Part shown: in pieces, positions 19,272 to 29,010 of the stretch
Position numbering within the stretch: position 1 is the first letter of the stretch
How the letters are laid out: every line of letters starts with the position of its first letter
Assembly: GCF_963678635.1 (NCBI RefSeq)
Contig: NC_087068.1
Span: forward strand, 8,440,027 to 8,504,026
DNA length: 64,000 nt
DNA from: Symsagittifera roscoffensis
Taxonomy: Eukaryota > Xenacoelomorpha > Acoela > Convolutidae
Direction: 5' to 3'
Program-made: the position numbers and the translations under genes
Notes under the pieces: generated by a model
Seen by the model: only the letters and a program-made list of their open reading frames with translations
The model's database searches: none
What the model was told of the DNA's origin: nothing

Positions 19272-20963
19272 TCAAAACAGATCGTCGTAATATATCTTCC
19301 TATGATTTCGACACCCTCCTACATGTTTGTCGTAATATTTCTCATCAGAAGTCATGAATGCACAATTTTCATAGGGACAAACGAAGTGTCCTTTGCACAT
19401 ATTGTGAAATTTCAATCGGTGTCTGACTCTTTCATCCGCGTTCATCTTACCACTTTCCGGACAAAACTCGCAATTTAAACTCTCAGTTCCCAGATTTTTG
19501 ATCCCATGCCTCGTAATTTTATGCCATCTTCTTTCCTCTTCACTAGGAAAGTACTTCTTCTCCACGCAAAGATCGCAAGGATACTTAATATCCGTCTTTT
19601 TGTTGGATAAGCCACAATCTTGACATTGAACCCGTGTTGCCATTTTCGCTTTTTGGATTACTTCCTGAAGTTCTCTGGAGTTTAGAAAATCACACCTTGT
19701 GCCCAGTCGATCTTTTACACTAACTCGTTTGAAATTAGTTAAGCTATCCTCTGATGTTGCCGTTCCTGAAGAAGTTGCAGTACCTGAACTATTGCCCTTC
19801 GACGATACAGTTCCTGGAGATGCTGAAAAATTTGGTTGATACGACCTCGACGTTGCGGCTCCTGAAAATGCTGAAGTACTTAAACTATACTCGTTCGACG
19901 TTGCGGCTCCTGAAGATGCTGAAGTACTTAAGCTATACTCCTTCGACGTTGCGGCTCTTGAAGATCTTGGACTACTTGATCTGTACTTAACTTGCTGGTT
20001 CGTAATTACTACAGTAGGTTTCTGAATTCGACATACAAGTGTAGTTTTGAGATGTTTCTCAACATCGTTTTTATCCTTAAATAATGAATTTTTGACCCTT
20101 GATGATGGATGATCATCAGATACTGAAACGACACTTTTCATGCGTTGAGTCGAAACCGTATGTTTTACGCCAGTCATAAAAGCCCAAGTTTTTGGGTTAG
20201 GTTTTCCGGTTATTTCATTTGAATGTTTCTCATGGTGACCTTTTGTGGTTTGACTTTCTTGCTGTTTGCCAGAAAGTCTAGAACGAGATCTATGTAAAGG
20301 TGCAGGCGTCAGTTTTTCTAGTCTAACTTGATTCTTAAATGGGTTATCATTGCGCGTCTTTTTCGAAGGAGGTGAAATTGGATCTCTATTTGCTATGCTA
20401 ACGTTCTGTGGGTTCGCAATTACTCCTAACTTTCGACGTTTAGAAAAATTATGATTTCCTGTTAAGCCGGTTAAACTTTCCTGTCTAAAATAGCCATCAA
20501 AGTTACTTAATGGTTTTTTGAAAAACCGTCTGGTTTTGCCTTCTAATTGAGTCTCAAAATCCACAAAACTCTTTTGCTTTATCCTTTCTGCCTCAATTTT
20601 TTGTCGATTTTCCTCCCGCGCGAAAACATATTTCGAACCGTTCGCGACATTTTTTTCTATTGGACCCCGTCTAAAACCCCCTCGTTCCCAGTTCTCAGTT
20701 TTCTTGACATTCGGGTAATCGTTCAAATGTTTTCCAAACACGACTAACTCGTCACCATTTCGGCTTCGTTTTAAATAGAGGGGAGTGTTATCTTCGTCTT
20801 CATCGTCGCCCAGCCATCTATTCCTGAATTCTTCATCACTGACTGTAACAGCAGTTTCTTTTTCGTGGTCTTCGCAATAAAGCTTTCGAAAATTAGTTTG
20901 TGACATCTTACTTTGAGGATAAAATTTGTCTTGATGATCTAAGATAACTTGAAACTTCTGCAT
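19272..20963 (-). CDS. C2H2-type zinc-finger protein, 563 aa, probably single-exon
   Basis: I use ATG at 20963 (residues MQKFQV); the frame extends upstream without another ATG. Residues 1-330 are charged and largely disordered, with Lys/Arg-rich patches and an acidic patch (DDEDED near residue 55). Five ~16-residue Ser/Ala/Thr repeats follow (about residues 330-404). The C-terminal ~120 residues hold zinc-binding motifs: CQDC; C-x2-C-x14-H-x4-H (CDLC...HKITRH); C-x2-C-x13-H-x4-H (CEFC...HRLKFH); and C-x4-C-x12-H-x4-C (CPYENC...). This suggests a nuclear DNA- or RNA-binding protein. The exact orthologue is not recognised. The neighbours are repeats and give no functional context. A 5' exon upstream of 20963 is possible. 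Confidence 0.75.
   Translation of the reverse strand: MQKFQVILDHQDKFYPQSKMSQTNFRKLYCEDHEKETAVTVSDEEFRNRWLGDDEDEDNTPLYLKRSRNGDELVVFGKHLNDYPNVKKTENWERGGFRRGPIEKNVANGSKYVFAREENRQKIEAERIKQKSFVDFETQLEGKTRRFFKKPLSNFDGYFRQESLTGLTGNHNFSKRRKLGVIANPQNVSIANRDPISPPSKKTRNDNPFKNQVRLEKLTPAPLHRSRSRLSGKQQESQTTKGHHEKHSNEITGKPNPKTWAFMTGVKHTVSTQRMKSVVSVSDDHPSSRVKNSLFKDKNDVEKHLKTTLVCRIQKPTVVITNQQVKYRSSSPRSSRAATSKEYSLSTSASSGAATSNEYSLSTSAFSGAATSRSYQPNFSASPGTVSSKGNSSGTATSSGTATSEDSLTNFKRVSVKDRLGTRCDFLNSRELQEVIQKAKMATRVQCQDCGLSNKKTDIKYPCDLCVEKKYFPSEEERRWHKITRHGIKNLGTESLNCEFCPESGKMNADERVRHRLKFHNMCKGHFVCPYENCAFMTSDEKYYDKHVGGCRNHRKIYYDDLF
19754..19975 (-). repeat. 48-bp coding minisatellite inside zinc-finger gene
   Basis: About five tandem 48-base units encode 16-residue repeats of the type AATSxEYSLSTSASSG, the first two nearly identical and later ones more diverged. 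It is in frame, so length changes would preserve the protein. Confidence 0.75.
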
Positions 20964-20984
20964 AGGTTTTATAGCTTTTACCAA

Positions 20985-22779
20985 ATTTATCGGACAACGT
21001 CTTAAATTTTTGAAATAATTCTGACCTTGAGATATTGAAATGGCGTTAAAACTGCCATCGAAATTTCAAAAGTGCATTTGAACTGACAAAAGAGCAATGC
21101 AAATGATTGCGCTTTTTAGGAGAATTTCATTTTGACTTATTTCAAGAGCAAAATTGAAAAATTTGTTCATCTAGCAAAAATTTGCCATGTAATTTTTCAG
21201 AGCAAAAAAAAATTAGTTTAAATTTGAAGGCCAGAATTATTTCAGAAACTTAATACTTTGTCCGTTAAATTTTTTTAAAAAGGTATAACAAATGATTTAT
21301 TCGAAAAGTCGTGAAAAATGGAAATTTGAATTATGACAAGAGTAATGTAAAAAAAACCGCATTTTTTCAGAGACTTCAACTTTTTGAATTAATTCAAGCC
21401 CATAACTGCACCACAATGTTATTAATCTTTTGAATTATAGTTAATGCCAAATTGTTGGCTATATCGATGAAATTGAGCAACTTAATTGGTCAAAAATCTC
21501 CGGCATTTTAGATTATTTAGGTTTTTAAAAACGCTTTCGAGTGTAGAAATGAGTGTAAAACAGAAATCTGACGTCGTCAAAATTAGCAGTTTTTTATCGT
21601 AATAAATTGCGTTCAGATCCGCTGACCGAAGTTTGCTCTTTTCATTTATTTGCTTTTTTTAATTACTTGTGTCTGTCTGAACTTTGTGCTACTAATTAGA
21701 GTGAAATAGGGCCCAATTTTTAAAATTGCATTTGAACTGTCAAAAAAAAACCCAAGAAATCGCGCTTTTTCAGAAGTCAGCTTTTTTGAATATAATTTCA
21801 AACCCTTAAATTTAAAACAAATTGCATTCAGGAGCAATCTGACATGCAATTTTTCAGCAGAAAAGAACACATTGAATGAAATAGAAAAGAATACGCCGAC
21901 AAAAAGGCAAATGCGAAACTTGAAGGAACTATTTCTAAGGTCAGGTTTATTTCAAAAAGTTGGTCAGACAAAATTAATTAAAAAGAGGAATTAGTTTTTT
22001 GCAAACAATAGTTTTTCAGATAAAAGAGATGTCTTAAGGTCACTTTTAACTTTACATTTGCCTGCAGTATTTAATAAAAAATACCTGATTGCTATCTTAA
22101 ACTAACTGTATATTTGTAAATTTTTTGTATTTTTAATAGATGTTTTAACAACGATCTGGCATAGAACGTTTCCTTGCAGAAAAAAAAACATAAATACCGA
22201 CACAGAGGCAAACGCAAAAGTAAGAAATATATCTAAATTCACCTTCAAAAATCATAATTGTTGACCTGTAAATTTGAGACGTTACCCTTCAAACTTGTTC
22301 AAAGAAGGAGAAAAAAGTTGGAACGGGGGGTTGACTTGCTTGCGTGCCGCATAACATGCACATTCAAAACAATCACTCACTTTGATGTGGCGAGCATCAG
22401 TTTAACTTTTAGTTGCATAAGTTCAAAAACAAATTCAAATCTAATTGCACTAACAGTCACATGCTAAGCGGCACGCATACCAGTGAGCCAGTCCCCCAGT
22501 TATAGAAGACAAAACTATTTTAAAATGAGAATTTCATTTTTTCCAGACAAAAAAGTTATGCCTTAGGGCATACTGCATGCAAAATTTATTCAAAATTGGG
22601 TGCCTGTTTTTTAAAACTGTTTGTGTCTATTTCAACCAGGGCTTACAAAAATGTTTGTACTAAAATAACTAAAACAAAATAGCTTATTGCCGGAGTAAAG
22701 TATTTTAAACTTATATTTTTGTATATATTTTTTTCAAACACAAAACGGAAAGATTAAATTGCTATTTGCAGTAGATGAC
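20985..22779. other. noncoding DNA upstream of the zinc-finger gene
   Basis: No convincing gene. 21420-21590 resembles 27545-27705 ('tatagttaatgccaa.ttggttgg', later 'aaatgagtg.aa'), marking an old dispersed repeat. CT-rich and poly-T tracts are common. Near 22325-22480, 'gcgtgccgcataacatg' and 'catgctaagcggcacgcat' are inverted relative to each other. Confidence 0.5.
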
Positions 22780-22950
22780 CATTAAGATGACAAAGCATTA
22801 AGACGACAAACGAGCGTTAAAACGTAAAATAAGGTTATCGAATTTAAGTGGTTTATCTTTCTGAGAAAAACAATTGGGGAATTTGCTTGTAGCGTCGTCC
22901 TAAAGTCTCACCAAAAGCGGTTGTTGTCTTAACAGCTGTCGTCTTATTTA
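22780..22950. mobile_element. MITE-like element with ATTAAGACGACA termini (copy 1)
   Basis: The left end has two direct copies of ATTAAGAYGACAAA; the right end has inverted copies (TTGTCTTAA, CTGTCGTCTTAT). The same arrangement recurs at 34552-34735, including the internal 'tcagaaaa.caatt' phrase. No coding capacity; a non-autonomous DNA transposon is the likely class. Confidence 0.55.
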
Positions 22951-23264
22951 CTGGATTACCAGTTTCACTTCCAATCCATGGTTGAATAAATGTGAAGTAA
23001 AGGCGGTAAAGTTCGAGTTGACGAGCTCGAATAAAGGGACAGGGCATCAAGCTGTCGTGACATCAGAAACTTCAGGCCCAAGAAAATGAAACAAATATTC
23101 GCAAAATAATATGAAAAATTGGGCTCGAATCTAACAGTCGGACTCAGAATAAAGGTATCAATTATGTCCACTTTTAACTTCGGTTTATCCTAATCTGCGT
23201 CTGCAGTAGCTCAGTTCAATTTTTTCCGTTATTTTTTTCAGTTATGCTTGCCCGGGTCGAGTTG

Positions 23265-23520
23265 CTCACTCTATGTATCGACGGTCTCGACCAAAAATCG
23301 GATTGTTTCAGCCGTGCTCAACCCAAGCAAAACATGTTTTGACCATGCTGGACCAAAAACATGTGCTCAACACAAGTAAAAAATGTTTTTGACCGTATTC
23401 GAACAAAAAAATATGCTCGAACTTGTTCGACCTTAGACAGATTTTTTTACTGTCTCGACCACAAATAATGTGCTCAACCGTCCTCGACCATAGCAAGATA
23501 TTTTTCGAAAGTCGAGTGCT
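23265..23520. repeat. degenerate tandem repeat of ~50-60 bp
   Basis: Imperfect units containing 'tgctcaac(c/a)...aacatgt.tttgacc' repeat about four times, with CTCGACC variants on both sides. Noncoding. Confidence 0.5.
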
Positions 23521-24429
23521 TGTATTTTGGCCATGTATATGGGTTTGCTGTTGATGCCTCTTTATGCTTCTTAGAGCAGGGAAACAAATCAGTATTGAAG
23601 CAGAATTAGTGGCCGCTTGTAATATTTTTTTTGAAACTTTTAGAATCGCGTTAACAAATGATTTGTATTTTGATTGGTTTGAAATCAGTTATTATGTAAT
23701 TTTGGAGTGTCAAATCACAAAATGAAGGTTTTGTTTTTGTAATGGTCGCTTGAAATTAGTTTTTTTGGATAGACGAAGCTCATTTCTAACCCCTAATTTA
23801 GAAAAAAAAGAATGTTTTTTTTTGTAACCGAACAGCTTTTTGGATTTTAAATTGATTTTATTTGAGTTTTTAAGCAATAATGAAAAAAGTGCACAATACA
23901 ACTTAAAATTTTAACCTCTAAGTTTTTGCAAATTTCACTGGCAGAAAACTGCGCACTGAAATTTTTTTTTTGCCATTTTAAATTATGTTTGCTGAAAACA
24001 GAAGAAGTCCTGGTTCCAATTTTTTGTTGTACTTACTATAACCAGCTTCGCAGAAACGGGCTGGGCTAATTTTTTAATTTGGAGTAAAGGTTCTGGTTTT
24101 TAGCTTTTTCGATGCTCAGATGTTTTAAGGAAAAAGCTATTGTTCAAGATAATTGTAGATAATATTTGCGTATTAACTCCGTTAAAACTTTGAACTAGCT
24201 CAATTTAAAAAGTGTAGCCAACAGAAAACTAATTTAAAGTGCAGCGCAAGACCATCGAACAATAGAAAGAATGATGAAGAAACATTTTTTTCTTCTAAAT
24301 GACAATTTTTCATCAATTCTGATTAGTTAATTTTAATTTTGGTTAATTCCAAATTTTTACCTTGAGCATTTTAATCGATACTTCTATCTCAATTAGGTTT
24401 TTCGACACAATTTATGATGAAATGCGCCT

Positions 24430-24813
24430 GCGGATTTAGGAGGAAGCGGACACCCCCCCTCACCTCAGGGATTCGATTCCCTGAAGACCCAAAGGGTCCC
24501 CCTTTGTACTATTTTGAGGTATTCATCTTTGGCTGACTGACCCTAAAATTTTTCTGAAGACGAATTCGGCGCCAATATGTTCTTCATTTGACGGGGGGAT
24601 CCCGCTCCAAAAACGCGAATTTGTAGTCAGCATTTTTAGGCCTGTCTTTTCAAAAATTTGCCTGTGAGCAGAAAATTTGGTCAAAATGGGGTCTTTATTT
24701 AGACTTGGGAGAGCTCAAAAAATCAGTTTGGTCGACCAAAAAAAGGTAGACAAAATTTTCAAAAGTTTGTAGAAAATCCGCCCCCCCCCTTGAGAAAATC
24801 CTAGATCCGCCCC
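24430..24813. mobile_element. MITE-like element with GCGGATYTAGGA termini
   Basis: The left end GCGGATTTAGGA and right end TCCTAGATCCGCC are inverted repeats, bordered internally by C-rich runs. Related pieces occur at 25930-26029, 27826-28131 (opposite orientation) and 36912-36965, sharing inner phrases such as 'gagctc.aaaaatca.tttggtcgacc'. No ORF is seen. Similar C-rich bordered short elements are common in invertebrate genomes. Confidence 0.6.
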
Positions 24814-25800
24814 TGCTGAAATGAATGAAAACTTTGTAAAAGTCCTAGTCGATATAAGAATGCAGTAAAGTTCTGCTGAGACAGGATGCAGCGCATTTTT
24901 CGATTGACTCAGATCTGTAACTTGACTTATATCTCGTGACAAGGATCAAAATCAACAGCAACACAGATGATAGCACAAGAGAAATTCAGTCTCTGTCAAT
25001 CAGATTATCGAAATTTAAAACCGTGTAAAGTTCCTTGAAACATTTGGTTCGAAACTCAAAAGAATCACTTTATCAATTAATCACATAAAGATTTCGAGAG
25101 ATGAGCGCGTTTGGAACCGTTCACTGACTTCTCACAAAAGTAGTTTCCAAGCTGGAAGCAGGCGCCATTTAATTCTCCAGGAATCTAAATTAAACTTCTA
25201 AGAGAACTTCGCCCTGACACAAAGCAGTCTCGCTCATTTGAATTTGCGTATTTTTCGCAGCCTTTATAGAATTTTTCTATAATTTGTTAGGTTTTTTGGA
25301 CTCGACTGGTTGAAGTACATCTATCTATGCAATCTTAGAACAAATATATTAGAAAAAAATATATATGATTCTTTTATCACTACGGTTGAGTAGTATGCAT
25401 AAGAATTTTTTGGCTAGAAGCAGTGTTTGGAAAAAAAGTTCTTAAAGGCAGGTCATTTCAAATATTTGAATTTTTTGCATGATCATTTTGATGAATTTAT
25501 ATGGTATGCAAAGGTTGACCTTTTACGGTAAATATTTTAAGCAAGTTCAGTTTTTTTTCAAGTCTTCTTTAGCTGAATTTTATCCATAACGTTTTTCATG
25601 ATTAACTTTTATGATTAAATTTTATGGTTGACTTTGAATTCGTTGTGAAATTTAAACTGGCATTAAACTTTTTTATCATTGTGCAACCTAAAAACGAAGC
25701 CAATGCCCCATGTGAACAATCTCTCCCTAAATATACCAAGTGAAAAATGTCCCCCCGTAGCATTAAATGACAAAATCAAGTAGTAAGGCCTACATGAAAC

Positions 25801-25890
25801 ATGCTCAATTCTGATTGGCTGAAAAATATTACCTTTGACCTAGTGATTTCTCTCCTCCTAAGGTGGAGATTATTCACTTGGTCCAAACCA
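25801..25890. repeat. short inverted-repeat element (copy 1)
   Basis: Begins 'atgctcaattctgattggctgaaa' and contains an imperfect palindrome: TTTGACCTAGTGA...TCACTTGGTCCAAA around a CTCC/GGAG core. A relative with the same start lies at 35121-35225. Confidence 0.5.
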
Positions 25891-25929
25891 ATTTCTTTTT
25901 TATATCATATTTTTTGCGAAGTGTTTCCT

Positions 25930-26029
25930 GAAAGCTCAGAAAATCAATTTAATCAACCTAAAAAAAGGCAACATTTTTGATTTTTTCTGAAAGTCCGCCC
26001 CCTTGACAAAATCATAGATCCACCCCTGG
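25930..26029. mobile_element. right-end fragment of the 24.4-kb MITE family
   Basis: Matches the right quarter of 24430-24813, ending ATAGATCCACCCC. Truncated on its left. Confidence 0.5.
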
Positions 26030-27191
26030 TTTCATCGATATAGAACACCTGTTTATACCTATTTTGTGGCTAAAGTATTGGTACCCTGTATCTAGGCAGC
26101 CTCCAGAAGTTGAACCGGTCTAGCTAAAGAACAAAAGGACCGGTTTTCAGCTCTGGTTCGCGTTTGATGGGGATTGGATGAAAAAACAGAAACATCAAGC
26201 AACGGGAGAAGAAGGTTTTTGAGGTATGTTTCACGCAATCCAATTATTTGCTCCATTTGCGCGATATGGGTAGTCAATTATGGCTACAAAAGGTTTTCCC
26301 AAAGTAGGTATTTCAAGGTGCTTGAAGTTCCCAATTAGTTATTTCAAGCACATATTAGATATTTCAAGATAATTCAAAATCTTCGGACACATCAGACACA
26401 TATTTCAAGACTTCAGAATCATCTATCGCGATCAAGTAAGGAATTCTCTCCTCTAACTTTAAAAAAGCAGCTAGACTTTTTAGTGGCGCAGTCAAATTTC
26501 AATGTAAATATTTCTAACAAAAACTTTAGCATGTTTCGATTACTCGATAACTTTGATTTGAACTTTCTCTTCGCATGCTTCATAGAAAATGATTGAGATT
26601 CAAAAAAAATTTGAATTAAGATGGAACTATAGTGACATATGATAGCGAAAGAAAGAAAGAATTTATTTCTCACTGTTAATGGTAAATTTGCATATAAAGA
26701 GAATTTAAATATGAAGCACCAGAAACAGTGAGGGGACAGTTAACGAACCCAATTTGGTTACTTAGCACTGCCCGTTTAGAGTTTCTACCGTTTAGCAATT
26801 CAAAGATTGTAAATTGATTAAATAATTTAGATGAAGATTGAGTTAACACGCATTAACAGATAGTGCACATATTACAATTCCCTTTTCAGCCGTTTTAGAG
26901 TATTCTTTTTAAGACAGTTTCAAACACCGTATTCCCAGAAAGTTTGTTTGGTTTTGAAGTTCCGATGATTTTCTAGGCAGAAAAACTTTAGACTATATCA
27001 GCGTCAAAGGCAATTTAGTATTTCGATTCTTTCCCCATTAAAGCTCCTCTAATTAAGCAACAAAGTTTTTTTCATCTCTACAGCGAGATTATTTTTAAAT
27101 TTTGGGGAACAAGGAAGTTATACCAGGGAAGAGCGATAATGTTTTTTGCAAAACATTCAATATTTTACACGAGTGGCGAATGTGAAAACTT

Positions 27192-27431
27192 CTAAGCATG
27201 GTTGAATAGACTGCTAATGAATTTAAACTGTCCGAATTTACAGCCGTGACTTTCATCTTCAGGGATCAGGTGGCAATCTGCATTGACCTGGTGATTGCTC
27301 TTTAGTTTGAGTGATATCAATCTAGCATCTTCGGCTGAGTCGAACTCTAAGTGGTAGTCTTCGTGTTCGATTCCCTCTACATTTTCAACGTGTAACCCTA
27401 CGATATTACTACCGAACATGTCAACTCGGGT
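27192..27431 (-). CDS. terminal coding exon (copy A), 79 codons
   Basis: On the minus strand a polypyrimidine-like TTGGTTTCAG acceptor precedes ACCCGAGTTGAC at 27431; the exon is in phase 0 and ends at TAG 27192-27194. The product TRVDMFGSNIVG... is acidic, with three His and two Cys (CHLIPEDE, CKFGQF). It is clearly homologous to the exon at 28567-28803: the same length within one codon, most residues shared, the same phase. I do not recognise the domain. The pair looks like tandemly duplicated last exons of one gene whose upstream exons lie at higher coordinates, or two paralogous gene ends. Stronger protein than flank similarity suggests selection. Confidence 0.65.
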   Translation of the reverse strand, partial: TRVDMFGSNIVGLHVENVEGIEHEDYHLEFDSAEDARLISLKLKSNHQVNADCHLIPEDESHGCKFGQFKFISSLFNHA

Positions 27432-27825
27432 CTGAAACCAATAATTGTTCGAAAAGAAACTTAAAAAAAAATTTAAGAAAACTTTAAAGAACTTTAAAAA
27501 AGAAAAATTATATCGACTATCCAACGAAATTTTTCATTCTTATCTATAGTTAATGCCAATTGGTTGGAAAAATCGGTGTTTTGAGCTTCTTAAGCCATTT
27601 AATTCGATCTTTTGTATGACTCTAAATAGATTTATGACCCAGATTTTACGTGCTAAAATGAGTGAAATGAGATTTCCGAGGTAAAATGAGCAGTTTTAGA
27701 TTAGTTTATCTTCGTAGAGATATGTTGACCAAGGCGTGTACAGATACCTTTGACTGTAAGTAACTATTAAAATCAATTCAGTTTGAGCTTTTTCAACGTT
27801 TTTGATGCTAAAGAAAGTTCTCCGC

Positions 27826-28131
27826 TTTTTCCCCGGATTTTCTCGAGGAGAGGAGGGGGGAGGATTTTAAAAAAATTCAAAATTTTTCTCTACTTTTTTT
27901 TTAGCTCGACCAAACTGATTCTCAGAGCTCTCCCAAATCACTAAAACCCCAACTTCAAACAAATTTTGTTAAAGCAGGCAAATTTTTCTAACAATAACAG
28001 GCCAAAAAAGCGTTATTATGCACTTTTTGGAAAATTTTGAAAAACAACTTTTTGGTTCGGCAAATGTTCAAATCATCAAATCTCTGAAAGAAGGAGGGGA
28101 CACGCACCGCGTCACTCCCATAAACCCGCTA
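27826..28131. mobile_element. 24.4-kb MITE family, inverted copy
   Basis: In reverse orientation it carries the same ordered pieces as 24430-24813: GGATTTTCTCGAGGAG, the 'agctcgaccaaactgattctcagagctc' block, and a right end with ATAAACCCGC. It sits between the two homologous exons, inside their presumed intron. Confidence 0.5.
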
Positions 28132-28566
28132 CAGTCTACATTATTGGTTTTTGCATGATTTGACCTAGAAAAAATGCACTGAAGAAGAAACAGTTATTTG
28201 AAGTGCATGAAATTTTGTTGAGCACAACTTGCTTTCCAATAATCAGCCACATTACAAACTTTTTTTGTCATTTCAGAAAATAAAAGTCCTAACTGAAAAA
28301 AAACAAGCATGAAAGAAAGCAAAGCACTCATGAAAACTTAAAAAACAAACAAACATTAAAGATGTATAATTAACCAAATATATTATATGCAGTACAACAT
28401 TTAAACATGCCAAAATAATTAAAGTGGGTGAAGGATGCAATTTAATGTTGGCCCGATGATTTTAAATCATAATGGCACCTATGGCTAAAATTATTACAAA
28501 AAACTTCGGCCATTGTTTCAGGAAAAGTTATGGTGTAGTTCAGCTACCAGTTGCTTCTCAATTTAA

Positions 28567-28803
28567 CTAAAAGAGGCCACTTATGAATGAAAACTGTCCA
28601 AATTTACATCCATGCCTCTCATCTTCGGGAATCAAATGACAGTCCATATTTATTTCATGGCCACTTTTTGCCTTCAGTTTTAGCGAGACTAATCGGGCGT
28701 CTTCGGCCGAGTCGAACTCTAAGTGGTAGTCTTCGTCTTCTATTCCCTCCTCGTTTTCTACGTGCAAAGCGACTATGTTGCTGCCGAGCATGTCAACTCT
28801 AGT
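28567..28803 (-). CDS. terminal coding exon (copy B), 78 codons
   Basis: The minus-strand acceptor CTGCTTCAG precedes ACTAGAGTTGACATG at 28803; phase 0; stop TAG at 28567-28569. The protein TRVDMLGSNIVA... matches copy A along its whole length, with conservative changes (Ile/Val, Glu/Asp, Lys/Arg), keeping both Cys and the CHLIPEDE and HGCKFGQF blocks. It lies 1.4 kb upstream of copy A on the same strand. Either copy could end the same transcript, as alternative last exons. The upstream part of the gene is not found in the window and may lie beyond the tandem array and gap. Confidence 0.65.
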   Translation of the reverse strand, partial: TRVDMLGSNIVALHVENEEGIEDEDYHLEFDSAEDARLVSLKLKAKSGHEINMDCHLIPEDERHGCKFGQFSFISGLF

Positions 28804-29010
28804 CTGAAGCAGAGGTGTGACTAATCATCTTTGCAAAAAGTTATACAAAATTATAAAATGCGATACTACAAAAAGCGACATTTTCAAAGTTAGCGTTTTT
28901 CACCAAAAATTTTTTATCAATCAATTCAAAGTTGAATTAAAAGTATAGTACGAAGTTATTATACTATGCCAGTTACAGAACCGTCTAAAAAACTTTAAAA
29001 TTTCAAAAAA

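Noticed and set aside
24465-24500. Small RNA or tRNA-like hairpin (CAGGGATTCGATTCCCTG)
   Set aside because: The palindrome belongs to the MITE family end and recurs degraded at 36.9 kb; no A-box is present.
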